Source: an uncultured beta proteobacterium (lineage in GTDB: Bacteria > Pseudomonadota > Gammaproteobacteria > Burkholderiales > SG8-39). Taken from it: a stretch of DNA of 64,000 nucleotides. Where the stretch lies: the NCBI GenBank assembly GCA_902826155.1, contig CADEDU010000002.1:11369-75368 (forward strand). Direction: 5' to 3'. Shown here one piece after another: positions 38,100-47,139 of the stretch (positions within the stretch are counted from its first letter, which is position 1; every line of letters starts with the position of its first letter). A program made the translations under genes and the position numbers. The notes below the pieces were generated by a model. That model ran no database searches. It saw only the letters and a program-made list of their open reading frames with translations, and had not been told where the DNA came from.

Positions 38100-38576
38100 A
38101 TGGCCTCCGGCAAGCTTCACTACCCACTGACGGTAAACGGCGAGACGCTCGACGTGCTCGCTCCTCCTCAGGCAACCCTGCTCGAAGCGCTGCGTGACGC
38201 ACTCGGACTCACCGGCACCAAACGCGGCTGCAATCACGGCGTGTGTGGCGCCTGCACGGTCATGATCGACGGCCGCATCGCCCGTTCGTGCCTCACGTTG
38301 GCCGCCGATGTCGGCGAACGCGCGGTCACCACGATCGAAGGCGTTGCGCTCGACGGCAAACTCGCGCCGGTACAGCGCGCGCTGATCGAAGCGGGCGCGA
38401 TTCAGTGCGGCTTCTGCACCCCGGGCTTCGTCATGACACTCACGCAGCTGTTCGCCGAAAACGGCGCAGCCTCGCGCACCCAGATCCGCGCTGCGCTTGC
38501 CGGCAACCTGTGCCGATGCTCGGGCTACGTGAAGATCGTGCAGGCGGCCGAATCGCTCGCCGGAGCACGCCCTTGA
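38100..38576 (+). CDS. molybdenum hydroxylase [2Fe-2S] subunit (CoxS type)
   Basis: A 158-residue small subunit carrying two clusters: plant-type ligands Cys44, Cys49, Cys52, Cys64 and helical-domain ligands Cys103, Cys106, Cys138, Cys140 (GNLCRCSGY). Length is normal. Start 7 bp after the FAD subunit stop. Its stop overlaps the TTG start of the Mo subunit (TTGA), so translation is coupled. Confidence 0.95.
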   Translation: MASGKLHYPLTVNGETLDVLAPPQATLLEALRDALGLTGTKRGCNHGVCGACTVMIDGRIARSCLTLAADVGERAVTTIEGVALDGKLAPVQRALIEAGAIQCGFCTPGFVMTLTQLFAENGAASRTQIRAALAGNLCRCSGYVKIVQAAESLAGARP

Positions 38577-40903
38577 CCACCTCGATCACGACGTTAGGCG
38601 CCAGCCTGCCGCGGCTGGAAGCGGCCGACAAGGCAGCCGGCCGCGCTCGCTATGCCGACGACATCCAGCTTCCCGGCATGCTCCACGCTGCGCTCGCCAC
38701 CAGTCCGCACGCCCATGCTCGCATCAAAGGCTATCGGCTCGATGCAGCGCGCGCGATCCCGGGGGTGAAAGCGATCGTCACCGGTGCCGACCTGGGCCCG
38801 CAGCGCAGCGGCGGCATCGTCAAGGACGAGCACATGCTCGCGCGCGACAAGGTCCGTTACGTGGGCGAGCCGGTGGCAGCGGTGGCCGCGATCGATGGGG
38901 CGACGGCGCGTCGCGCCGCGCAGGCGATCGAAGTCGAGTACGAACCGTTGCCGGCAGTGTTGAGCATCGACGACGCGCTCGCCGAGAACGCACCGATCCT
39001 GCATGAAGCATTCGCGAGCTACGTCAAGACGGTCGCGGGCGGCGGCTCGGGCAACGTGGTGTTCCGCTCGAGTCTGTCGGAGGGCGATGTCGACGCCGCC
39101 TTCGCGCAATGCGATGTCGTGGTCGAGGCCAGCTACGAGACGCAGGCGCAGCACCACATGTACATGGAGACCAACGGCTGCGTGGCCGAGCCCGATGCGC
39201 AAGGCCGCATCACCGTGCACGCCACCTGCCAGTCGGTGCATCACATCCAGCAGCGCGTGGCCGAAGAGCTGGGCGAGCCGATGGCGAAGATCCGCGTGAT
39301 CGCCACGCGCGTGGGCGGCGGCTTCGGCGGCAAGCACGCCTCCAACATCCATTCGATCGCGGCGTGGCTGGCGCGCGCGACGTCACGGCCGGTGAAGCTG
39401 GTGCTATCGCGCAATCAGGACTTCGAGATCCAGCGCTCGCGTCATCCGGCTCGCATCTGGATGAAGACCGGCGCCCGACGCGACGGCACGATCCTCGCGC
39501 GCGACGTGCGCATCGTCACCGACGGTGGCGCCTACGCCGACGAAAGTCCGCCGGTGCTCACCTTCGCGTTGCTGATGTCGAGGGGGCCGTATCGCATTCC
39601 CAACGTGCGCGCGCAGGGCATGGCGGTCTACACCAACAAGCTGCGGGCCGGATCGTTCCGCGGCTTCGGCAATCCGCAGGCGAGTTTCGCCGGTGAGTCG
39701 CAGCTCGACGAGCTGGCGGCCGCCCTGGGCATGGATCCGGTGGCGCTGCGCCTGAAAAACACGCTGCACGCCGGCGACACCGCGTTCGGCGGCCAGCCGC
39801 TCGCCTCATGCATCGTCTCGAGCTGCCTCACGCACGTGCGCGACGCGCAGGCCACAGCACCAGTCATCCCGCCACGCTCCAGCATGAAACGCGGCGTCGG
39901 TTTCGCGCTGATGAGCCACGTCTCCGGGTTGATGGGCACCGCCGCCAATGTACAACTGCGCACCGACGGCTCGGTGGCCTTGTCGACCGGTTGCGTCGAT
40001 ATCGGCCAGGGCTCCGACACGATCATGGTGCAGCTGTGCGCCGATGCATTGGCGCTGCCGGTCGAGCGCGTGAGCTACGCAGCGCAAGACAGCGACACGT
40101 CCCCCTACAACTGGAAGACCGCCGCGAGCCGATCGACGTACATGACCGGCCGCGCTGTAGTGAATGCCACGACCGAGATGCGCGACCGGATGTTCCAGCA
40201 CGCCGCCGAACTGATGGAGTGCGCCACCGCCGATCTCGAACTGCGCCCCGGCGGTGAGATCGCGGTGAAGGGCGTGCCGCAGAAGAAGGTCACATTCCGC
40301 GATGTCGCGATGCGCAGTCTGTTCCAGAGTGGCGGGCCGATCGCAGCGAACCACGGCTTCGTATTCGACGGGCCGCGATTCGACCCGAAACGCGCCTCGA
40401 TGCATCAGCTCGCCTTCCCGAACCTCGGCGCGTACACGTTCGGAGCCACTTGCGTGGAACTCGACGTGGACGAGGACACCGGGAAGATCGAAGTGCGGCG
40501 TGTGTTTTCCGCGCACGACGTCGGCCGCGCCATCAACCGCGGCAGTTGCGAAGGCCAGATCCAGGGCGGCATCGTCCAGGGCCTGGGCTACGCGCTCACC
40601 GAATCGCTCAAGTGGAACGATGAAGGCTGGCTCACAACGATAACGTTGGCCGACTACAAGGTGCCCGGCATCCTCGATGTGCCGCCCGAGATCCATGCGA
40701 TCGTGCTGGAAGATCCCGACCCGTCGCATCCGGTCGGCGCAAAGGGCGTCGGTGAGCCTTCGCTGGTCGGCGTCGCGCCTGCGGTGGCCAATGCGATCGC
40801 AGCGGCTACCGCGCGCGATGGGCGCCGGGGAGCACGCGTAAGACAACTGCCGATGACGCCGGAGCGTGTGCTCGATCAAATCGACGCGCGCGATCGACGT
40901 TAG
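38573..40903 (+). CDS. molybdenum hydroxylase large subunit (XDH/CoxL type)
   Basis: A 776-residue molybdopterin-cytosine-dinucleotide subunit that hydroxylates a carbon next to ring nitrogen or an aldehyde with water as oxygen source. Visible landmarks are DKVRYVGEPVAAVAA, VGGGFGGK, GSFRGFGNPQ (close to the XDH/aldehyde-oxidase AFRGFG loop, not the CO-dehydrogenase CSFR loop) and the catalytic Glu in AKGVGEPSLVG. Start is TTG at 38573 overlapping the small subunit stop, with GGAG eight bases upstream. No xdhC-like maturation gene is in view. Substrate probably an N-heterocycle (inference). Confidence 0.93.
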   Translation: MTTSITTLGASLPRLEAADKAAGRARYADDIQLPGMLHAALATSPHAHARIKGYRLDAARAIPGVKAIVTGADLGPQRSGGIVKDEHMLARDKVRYVGEPVAAVAAIDGATARRAAQAIEVEYEPLPAVLSIDDALAENAPILHEAFASYVKTVAGGGSGNVVFRSSLSEGDVDAAFAQCDVVVEASYETQAQHHMYMETNGCVAEPDAQGRITVHATCQSVHHIQQRVAEELGEPMAKIRVIATRVGGGFGGKHASNIHSIAAWLARATSRPVKLVLSRNQDFEIQRSRHPARIWMKTGARRDGTILARDVRIVTDGGAYADESPPVLTFALLMSRGPYRIPNVRAQGMAVYTNKLRAGSFRGFGNPQASFAGESQLDELAAALGMDPVALRLKNTLHAGDTAFGGQPLASCIVSSCLTHVRDAQATAPVIPPRSSMKRGVGFALMSHVSGLMGTAANVQLRTDGSVALSTGCVDIGQGSDTIMVQLCADALALPVERVSYAAQDSDTSPYNWKTAASRSTYMTGRAVVNATTEMRDRMFQHAAELMECATADLELRPGGEIAVKGVPQKKVTFRDVAMRSLFQSGGPIAANHGFVFDGPRFDPKRASMHQLAFPNLGAYTFGATCVELDVDEDTGKIEVRRVFSAHDVGRAINRGSCEGQIQGGIVQGLGYALTESLKWNDEGWLTTITLADYKVPGILDVPPEIHAIVLEDPDPSHPVGAKGVGEPSLVGVAPAVANAIAAATARDGRRGARVRQLPMTPERVLDQIDARDRR

Positions 40904-40912
40904 CGGCGAAGT

Positions 40913-41725
40913 TCACGCCGGGCAGCGTTCGATGAACTCGCGAACCAGTTGGTTGAACGCCTCCGGCTGTTCCCAATGGATGAACCGGCCGGCGTTCTTG
41001 AACGGCGCAGCCTCGCGGAAACCGGTCATGCCCTTCAGCACCTGCGGCTGATCGGGAAACGGATCACCGTCGCCGCACACCCCGAGCACCGGGATCGACA
41101 GCTGCCGGAAAGCCGGAATCAGATCGGGTACCGAACAGGCGAGTTCCAGCATGCCGCGCCGGTACTCCTCGACCGGATGCGCCGCGAACAGTCGCACGCA
41201 GCGCTCGCGAATCGGCGAATCGAGCGGGATCACCATGTAGATCGAGCGACCGCCCTCGCGCCGCACATAGTCGATCAACGCCTCACGCCCCTGCGTCTCG
41301 AGCACGCGCACCACCTGCTGCGAAGCCTTCACCCAGCGATCGAAATACTTCAGCGCGTCGTGCAACTCGCTCCAGGCCACCATGACGATGCCGCGCACCC
41401 GGTCGGGATACTGGATCGCGTACTGCGCAGCGATTGCCGCACCGAACGCCACAGCGATGATGATCGGGCGTTTGATGCAGAAGTGATCGATCAATGCCGC
41501 CAGGTCGCGCACCTGGTTCACCAGCGAGAAGCCGTACTCGGTCAGTTCGGTCTGCGCGTGGCCGCGGCGATCGTAGGCAAGGCAGCGGAACTGTCCCGAT
41601 AGCGCCGGCAGCTGATACTCCCAATAGTCGGTGCCGTGGATCTCGCCGTGGATGAACACGACATCCGGACCGCTACCCGTCAGCTCGTAGTGGAATTCGC
41701 AACCGTTGACGCGGACGTGCGGCAT
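40913..41725 (-). CDS. alpha/beta-hydrolase fold protein lacking the nucleophile serine
   Basis: A 270-residue protein of the alpha/beta-hydrolase fold: oxyanion region VVFIHGEIHGTDYWEYQLP, strand-6 region LAYDRRGHAQTE, acid loop GDGDPF and a C-terminal His (GRFIHWEQP). The nucleophile elbow, usually G-x-S-x-G, reads A-V-A93-F-G, so the catalytic Ser is Ala. It may be non-hydrolytic, use another mechanism, or be dead. It ends 10 bp from the molybdenum hydroxylase on the opposite strand and is the last gene of the Rieske/aminotransferase operon. Confidence 0.85.
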   Translation of the reverse strand: MPHVRVNGCEFHYELTGSGPDVVFIHGEIHGTDYWEYQLPALSGQFRCLAYDRRGHAQTELTEYGFSLVNQVRDLAALIDHFCIKRPIIIAVAFGAAIAAQYAIQYPDRVRGIVMVAWSELHDALKYFDRWVKASQQVVRVLETQGREALIDYVRREGGRSIYMVIPLDSPIRERCVRLFAAHPVEEYRRGMLELACSVPDLIPAFRQLSIPVLGVCGDGDPFPDQPQVLKGMTGFREAAPFKNAGRFIHWEQPEAFNQLVREFIERCPA

Positions 41726-41785
41726 GTCGTGCTCCCTGGATGTTTCCTGCTATTACGCGTCAATGCGGCTGCAGCGCGATCTCGT

Positions 41786-42901
41786 TCACCAGTGCTCCGC
41801 GCGCACCCGCTCGGCCTGCATTGCGAGCCGGTCGATCCATTCGCGCTGATGAGGTTGCAGCGCCTGTCCCGGCGCTTTCGCGTGCGCTGCCACGAGCGGA
41901 TCGACCACCGCCGTGCGCTCGCCCGCCAGCGTCTCGATCACCGCCAGCCCATGAAACGGCACCGTCGCCGGACAGTAGCCGCCCTCGTGCGCCAGCACCA
42001 GCCGCCCTTCGCACAGGCGCTCTGCTGAATCCACGATCATCTGCGCCAGCGCGCGGAACGCGTCGCTGTGCAGCATCATGCGCGCCAGCGGATCGAACAT
42101 GCCCGCATCGAAACCGCACGGCACGATGATCAGCTGCGGGCGATAAGCCTCGAGCGCCGGCAGCACGATGCGCTCGAAGGCATGGCGGTACGCACCCTCA
42201 CCGCACCCGGCAGGCAACGGAATGTTCAGGTTGAAGCCGGCACCCTCGCCTTCGCCGATTTCGTCCGCGTCGCCGGTGACCGCCGCGAACGCGCGCTCCT
42301 GGTGGATCGAAATCGTCAGCGCACGTCGATCACGATAGAACGCCGCCTGGGTGCCGTTGCCGGCGTGCACGTCCCAATCGACGAACGCGATGCGATCCAG
42401 CCCGTGTGCCGCCAGTACGTGATGACCGGCAATCGCGCAGTTGGCAAAAATGCAGAACCCCAGGCCACGATCGGCTTCGGCGTGATGACCCGGCGGACGC
42501 ACCAACGCGTAGGCGTTGCGCACCTCGCCGGAGAGCACGGCATCGACCGCGCGAATCACCCCGCCGGCGGCAAGCGCGGCGATCTCGAACCCGCCCGCAC
42601 CGAAGCGCGCGTTGAAGCCGGCCTCGCCGCCACCTTCGGCCGACATCCGCTTGATGCGCGCCAGATACTCGGGCGTGTGCACATACAGCAGCTCTTCGTC
42701 GGTCGCAGCGCGCGGTGCGATGCTCGCCAGCTGATCGAGCAGCCCACTTACGACGAGGAGGTTGTGCAGCCGGCGTTTGACGTCGGCGTTCTCGATGTGG
42801 CGGTACGGCTCCACGTAAGGCCCGGGCTGCATCACCAGCGCGGCGTTGCCCGGGTCGTGCCACAGGTAACGCTCGTCAAAGATCAAGCCGGTGCGTGCCA
42901 T
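41786..42901 (-). CDS. histone deacetylase family protein (acetylpolyamine amidohydrolase-like)
   Basis: A 371-residue zinc deacetylase. The catalytic pair His139-His140 (RPPGHHAEAD), zinc ligands Asp177/His179 (DWDVHAGNG) and Asp265 (CGFDAG) are all in place. Bacterial homologs deacetylate acetylated polyamines and other amides. It lies between the aminotransferase (31 bp) and the alpha/beta hydrolase (60 bp). An amine-releasing step before transamination by its neighbour would make sense (inference). Confidence 0.9.
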   Translation of the reverse strand: MARTGLIFDERYLWHDPGNAALVMQPGPYVEPYRHIENADVKRRLHNLLVVSGLLDQLASIAPRAATDEELLYVHTPEYLARIKRMSAEGGGEAGFNARFGAGGFEIAALAAGGVIRAVDAVLSGEVRNAYALVRPPGHHAEADRGLGFCIFANCAIAGHHVLAAHGLDRIAFVDWDVHAGNGTQAAFYRDRRALTISIHQERAFAAVTGDADEIGEGEGAGFNLNIPLPAGCGEGAYRHAFERIVLPALEAYRPQLIIVPCGFDAGMFDPLARMMLHSDAFRALAQMIVDSAERLCEGRLVLAHEGGYCPATVPFHGLAVIETLAGERTAVVDPLVAAHAKAPGQALQPHQREWIDRLAMQAERVRAEHW

Positions 42902-42932
42902 GTGGTTCAGGCCGCGCTCATACCAGACGCGC

Positions 42933-44273
42933 TCACAACGACTGCTCCGCTTCGCGAATCGAGCGCTCGATGATGTCGAGCATCGCGTCGGCGTGATCGC
43001 GTGTGATGACGAGCGGCGGCGACAGGATCAATCGATTGCCCGCGGCACGCACCATCGCGCCCTCGCGCCGCGCGATCTCCATGATCTTCTTCGGAAACGG
43101 ATCGCCCGGATGAAACGGCGCTTTGGTCGTTTTGTCCTTGACCAGTTCGAGTCCGATCATCAGCCCTTTGCCGCGCACGTCGCCGACTGACTTGAACTTG
43201 TGCGCGAACGGCTCGAGCCGTTCGAGCAGATAGTCGCCCTGTCGCGCGGCGTTGCCGGGCAGATCCTCGTTGACGACGATCTGCAGCGCAGCGTTCGCTG
43301 CAGCACACGCAAGCGGATGGCCCGAGTAGGTATAGCCATGCATGAGTGCGGCGAGCGGATCGTCGCGATCCCACGCGCTCGCCACGCGGCGATTGATCAT
43401 GGTCGCACCAAGCGGCACGTAGCCCGAGTTGATGCCTTTGGCGAGCACCATGATGTCGGGCTTCACGCCCCAGCCGCGGGCACCCGACATGCTGCCGGTG
43501 CGCCCGAAGCCGGTGACGACTTCGTCGGCGATCAGCAGCACGCCGTGCTTGTCGCACACCTTGCGCACCAACGGCCAGAAATTAGGCGGCGGCACAATGA
43601 TCCCGCCGGTGCCCTGTACCGGCTCGGCGATGAACGCCGCAATCGTGCGCGCACCATGGAATTCGATCGCGCGATCCAGCTCCTGGGCACACAGCTCGCC
43701 GAGCTTGTCATGATCGTCGGTCCACGGATTGCGATACAGATACGGACTCTCGATGTGAAAGAAGCCCGGCATGAGCGGCTCGTAGGCGGTGCGAAACGCC
43801 GGATTGCCGCTGGCCGACAGTCCGCCGAAGTGCACACCGTGGTAGCCGTACTTGAGCGAGATGAACTTGGTGCGCTCGGCCTGGCCTTCGAGCTTCCAGT
43901 ACTGCCGCGCGAGCTTGAACGCCGTTTCCACCGCATCGGACCCGCCGGAGGAGTACATCACCTTCACCATCTCCTCCTGCTCGAACAGTTCAACCAGCCG
44001 CTGCGACAACTCGATGGCCGGTGGATTGGAGGTGTTGATGAACGTGGCGTAGTAGGCGAGCTTGTCGAGCTGCGCGACGATCGCCTGCTTGAGCTCGGGC
44101 CGGTTGTGGCCGACGTTGACGTTCCACAGCGAGGCGACGCAGTCGAGGTAGCGGCGCCCGTCGAGGTCGTAGACGTACACCCCGTCGGCACGATCGATCA
44201 CCAGAGGCGGATGCTCGCGCAGCGCCTTCGGATCGACCATCGGGTGCAGCATGGGTTGCGAGTTCGAACGCAT
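42933..44273 (-). CDS. class III PLP-dependent aminotransferase
   Basis: A 446-residue omega-transaminase-type enzyme that moves an amino group from an amine or beta-/omega-amino acid to pyruvate or 2-oxoglutarate. The PLP lysine is Lys279 (VLAKGINSGYVPLG), with Asp250 (IADEVVTGFGRTG) binding the pyridine nitrogen. The sequence YSSGGSDAVETAFKLARQYW is typical of the beta-alanine:pyruvate branch. It starts 12 bp after the Rieske gene and precedes the deacetylase gene, an ordered operon for an amine-bearing compound. Confidence 0.92.
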   Translation of the reverse strand: MRSNSQPMLHPMVDPKALREHPPLVIDRADGVYVYDLDGRRYLDCVASLWNVNVGHNRPELKQAIVAQLDKLAYYATFINTSNPPAIELSQRLVELFEQEEMVKVMYSSGGSDAVETAFKLARQYWKLEGQAERTKFISLKYGYHGVHFGGLSASGNPAFRTAYEPLMPGFFHIESPYLYRNPWTDDHDKLGELCAQELDRAIEFHGARTIAAFIAEPVQGTGGIIVPPPNFWPLVRKVCDKHGVLLIADEVVTGFGRTGSMSGARGWGVKPDIMVLAKGINSGYVPLGATMINRRVASAWDRDDPLAALMHGYTYSGHPLACAAANAALQIVVNEDLPGNAARQGDYLLERLEPFAHKFKSVGDVRGKGLMIGLELVKDKTTKAPFHPGDPFPKKIMEIARREGAMVRAAGNRLILSPPLVITRDHADAMLDIIERSIREAEQSL

Positions 44274-44285
44274 TGCGCGCCTCGT

Positions 44286-45317
44286 TCAGGTGGTCACCGT
44301 GTCGCGCTCGGCACGCAACATCCGTTCGATCAGGAAGCGGGCCTGGTTCAGTCCGACGTCGTGGGTGATGCCGTGCATCTTCGCGGTCGGATCGAGCGCG
44401 ATGTTGGCCTGCTGCGCTTCGATAATCTGCCGGTCTTCCTCGAACGCAACCACTACTTCGGCATGCAGCTTCTCGGTGATCTCGGCGTCATCGGCGCGGA
44501 AGTCGCGCGCGTGCGTGAAGAAATAGTGCGTGCTCGACGCGGTTTCGGGCGTTTGCACCGACAGGTGCCGGAACTGGATGGCACCCGCACGATTGCCCTG
44601 CTCCGCACCCTGCCCCGTCGGCGCCGACCCGGCATCCATGATCAGCATCGCCGGGGGGTACCAGTCGTAGATATTCCAGCGATCGACGCGCCCCTTCAAT
44701 CCACCCACGCGCGCATGGAACGGTGCCGGCTCGTCATTCATCGACCAGCGCGTGACGCGCAGGCCGCCTTCGATCCGGTCGATCTGCGGCTTCAATGTGC
44801 CCTGGCCGGCGTTGCCGAGCGTCTTCGCGTGCACGTACGCCAGATGCGAGAAATCGAGCAGGTTGTCGATGATCAACAGGTAGTCGGCGTCGTAGTGGAT
44901 GTAGCCGGGCTTGCGTGCCCAGCGTGCGTCTTCGAGCCAGGGAATGCGCCGGATCGCGGCGCGATCGGCGCGCGCGGGCTCGCCCATCCAGATCCACACC
45001 AGCGCGTCCTGCTGTACCACCGGGTAAGTGCGCACCGCCAGTTGCGGGGGGATCGAGGCTTGCCCCGGCACTTCCACGCACGCCCCGCTCGAATCGAAAC
45101 AGATCCCGTGGTACATGCAGCGCACGCGGTCGCCCTCGCGCCGGCCCATCGACAATGGCGCATGGCGATGCGCACAGCGGTCCTGCATCGCGACCACGCC
45201 GCCGTCGGCCTTGCGATAGAACAGCACCGGCTCGCCCAGGATCACCCGTCGCAGCAAGGTGTCGTTGCCGATCTCGGCGCCCCAGGCGCCGACGTACCAG
45301 CAGTTGCGAATGAACAT
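44286..45317 (-). CDS. Rieske oxygenase, VanA/TsaM (O- or N-demethylase) type
   Basis: A 343-residue mononuclear iron oxygenase. Rieske ligands Cys48-x-His50 and Cys67-xx-His70 (CAHRHAPLSMGR...CMYHG); iron ligands in DNLLDFSHLAYVH (Asp155, His158, His163). This short type removes methyl groups from vanillate, methylxanthines and similar compounds, or hydroxylates aromatic acids. No reductase gene is adjacent. It is first in a leftward four-gene unit and divergent from TRAP set 1, which probably imports its substrate. Confidence 0.9.
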   Translation of the reverse strand: MFIRNCWYVGAWGAEIGNDTLLRRVILGEPVLFYRKADGGVVAMQDRCAHRHAPLSMGRREGDRVRCMYHGICFDSSGACVEVPGQASIPPQLAVRTYPVVQQDALVWIWMGEPARADRAAIRRIPWLEDARWARKPGYIHYDADYLLIIDNLLDFSHLAYVHAKTLGNAGQGTLKPQIDRIEGGLRVTRWSMNDEPAPFHARVGGLKGRVDRWNIYDWYPPAMLIMDAGSAPTGQGAEQGNRAGAIQFRHLSVQTPETASSTHYFFTHARDFRADDAEITEKLHAEVVVAFEEDRQIIEAQQANIALDPTAKMHGITHDVGLNQARFLIERMLRAERDTVTT

Positions 45318-45500
45318 GCGCGGCGCCTCCCGGTTGGTGCGAACGGTCGAACTGCGATGTTAGCCGCCTTCTCGCGCCCGGCGCAGGGCGCGCCGGCCCC
45401 GATGATGGTCCTCGGTACTCCCGAGCACCGGCAAACTCGGCTACGATCGGCGCAAGCAACAAGCATTGCTTGGATTCAATACATACGAGGAGGAGACCTC

Positions 45501-46577
45501 ATGCAGGCCACCAGACCGCAGGTCCGGCGCGATGCGCATCCGCTCGCGTTCAACGTGATCAGCGCGATCGGCTTGATCGCCGCATTCGGCGCACCGATCG
45601 GCAGCGCACTCGCGCAGACCAAAATCGTGTTCAACCAATTCGCGCCGCCGAAGTTCGTGCTGAACACCGAAGTGATCAATCCCTGGATCGCCGACATCGA
45701 GAAGGCGACCGAAGGACGCGTGAAATTCGAAGTGCCGCCGAGCAGCATGGCCCCACCGCCCGAGCAGTACAACATCGTCGCCAAGGGCGTGGCCGACGGC
45801 GCTTACATCTTCAACACGTTCCTGCGGCAAAGCGTCCGGACGGTGCAGGTCGCGTTGCTGCCGCTGGTGAACGCGAGCGGAGAGGCCGACAGCGTGGCGC
45901 TATGGCGCACCTACGAGAAATTCTTCAAGGACAAGAACGAATACAGCGACGTCGTACTGGTCGGATTCGCCGGCGCCCCCACCGGCACGCTTGCCACCTC
46001 GAAAGACAAGCCGATCACCAGCATCGCGCAGTTGCGCGGCATGAAGATGTGGAGCCTGCCTGGCGTGCCGGCCCAGGCTGTCAGTGCACTCGGTGCCACA
46101 GTCGTGCCCGGCCCGGCGGTGCGTGCCTACGAGATCATTTCCAAAGGCACGGTCGACGGCTACGCGACCATGGGACACGCCTCGGCCTTGCAGTTCAATG
46201 TCGCGCAGTACTCGAAGTCGATGACCGAGCTCGAAGGCGGCGTGTTCTCGGCGCAGTTCTCGGTGTTCTTCAACAAGGCGAAGTGGGCTGAGATCAGCGA
46301 GAAGGACCGCGCCACCATCCTGCAGCTTTCCGGCGAATCGCTGGCGCGGCGTTCGCGCAGATGGGACGATCTCGAAGCAAAGGTTCGCGCCGAATACATC
46401 GCATCAGGCAAGCAGGTTCTGCCCGCACCACCCGCCATGATGGCCGACGTGCGCAAGGCCTGGGGTAAGTTCCAGGATGAATGGGTGAACGAGATGGGAA
46501 AGATGGGCATCGACGGCAAGGCGGCGCTGGCGTTCTTCAACGCCGAGGTCAAGAAGGTCGCGGCTGAGAAGCGATAG
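45501..46577 (+). CDS. TRAP transporter periplasmic binding protein, set 1 (DctP type)
   Basis: A 358-residue exported ligand-binding protein. Signal peptide about 1-38 (ending GSALAQTK), DctP-like fold with NIVAKGVADGAYIFNTFLRQ and the conserved hinge region around LRGMKMWSLPGVPAQAVSALGA. Strong GAGGAGGAG site before ATG at 45501. The frame stays open 2.3 kb upstream but that is antisense to two genes. Followed by DctQ and DctM genes, and divergent from the Rieske operon across a 183-bp shared promoter region. Confidence 0.92.
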   Translation: MQATRPQVRRDAHPLAFNVISAIGLIAAFGAPIGSALAQTKIVFNQFAPPKFVLNTEVINPWIADIEKATEGRVKFEVPPSSMAPPPEQYNIVAKGVADGAYIFNTFLRQSVRTVQVALLPLVNASGEADSVALWRTYEKFFKDKNEYSDVVLVGFAGAPTGTLATSKDKPITSIAQLRGMKMWSLPGVPAQAVSALGATVVPGPAVRAYEIISKGTVDGYATMGHASALQFNVAQYSKSMTELEGGVFSAQFSVFFNKAKWAEISEKDRATILQLSGESLARRSRRWDDLEAKVRAEYIASGKQVLPAPPAMMADVRKAWGKFQDEWVNEMGKMGIDGKAALAFFNAEVKKVAAEKR

Positions 46578-46628
46578 CGCAGGCGCGACGGCCTCACGCA
46601 CGGTCACCGCGCAAGCACCCACCCCGCC

Positions 46629-47138
46629 ATGCTCGCCACCCTCGATCGCGTGCTCGAGCGCGCGCTGTCTTACTGCATGGCCCTGCTGCTGTTCGCGATG
46701 ATGGCCATCACCGCCGTCGACGTCATCGGCCGGTACTTCCTCAGCATGCCGATCTACGGCGGCTACGAGATCGTGCAGTTCATGATGGCGCTGGTGGTGT
46801 TCTGCTCGCTGCCGATTGCAACGCGCCACGACAGCCATCTCACGGTGTCGGTGATCACCGGCAACCTCAAGGGCGCCGCGGCGCGCGCGCATCGGCTATT
46901 CGTGCTGCTTGTTTCGCTCGCAGGTGCGATCGTGATCGCGTGGCGCGTGTGGGTGCAAGCCGACATCCTGGTCGGCTCGAAGCAGATCTCCGGTCTGCTC
47001 GAATGGCCGCTCGGACCGCTGGCGTACGTCATGGCGGTGTTCGCGTGGCTGACGGTGATCATCCTGTTCGGACTGCTGATCGCCGCGATCGCCGGCCGTG
47101 AGGTTGCCCTGCAGCGTCCAAGCCTGGGCGTCGACTGA
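46629..47138 (+). CDS. TRAP transporter small permease, set 1 (DctQ type)
   Basis: A 169-residue inner-membrane protein with four spans and the DctQ hallmark DVIGRYFLSMPIYGGYEIVQFMMALVVF (about 36-63). It packs against DctM and docks the binding protein. Located 51 bp after the binding-protein gene and one base before the DctM start, so tightly co-expressed. Confidence 0.92.
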   Translation: MLATLDRVLERALSYCMALLLFAMMAITAVDVIGRYFLSMPIYGGYEIVQFMMALVVFCSLPIATRHDSHLTVSVITGNLKGAAARAHRLFVLLVSLAGAIVIAWRVWVQADILVGSKQISGLLEWPLGPLAYVMAVFAWLTVIILFGLLIAAIAGREVALQRPSLGVD

Positions 47139-47139
47139 C

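Noticed and set aside
37244..40903. CO dehydrogenase (coxMSL)
   Set aside because: Gene order is M-S-L, but the Mo subunit lacks the CSFR active-site loop and reads GSFRGFG instead.
43200..45500. A very long open frame continuing upstream of the TRAP set 1 binding protein (over 760 extra codons)
   Set aside because: It is antisense to the Rieske and aminotransferase genes, its residues are low-complexity and Arg/His-rich, and the true start has a signal peptide and a strong ribosome site at 45501.
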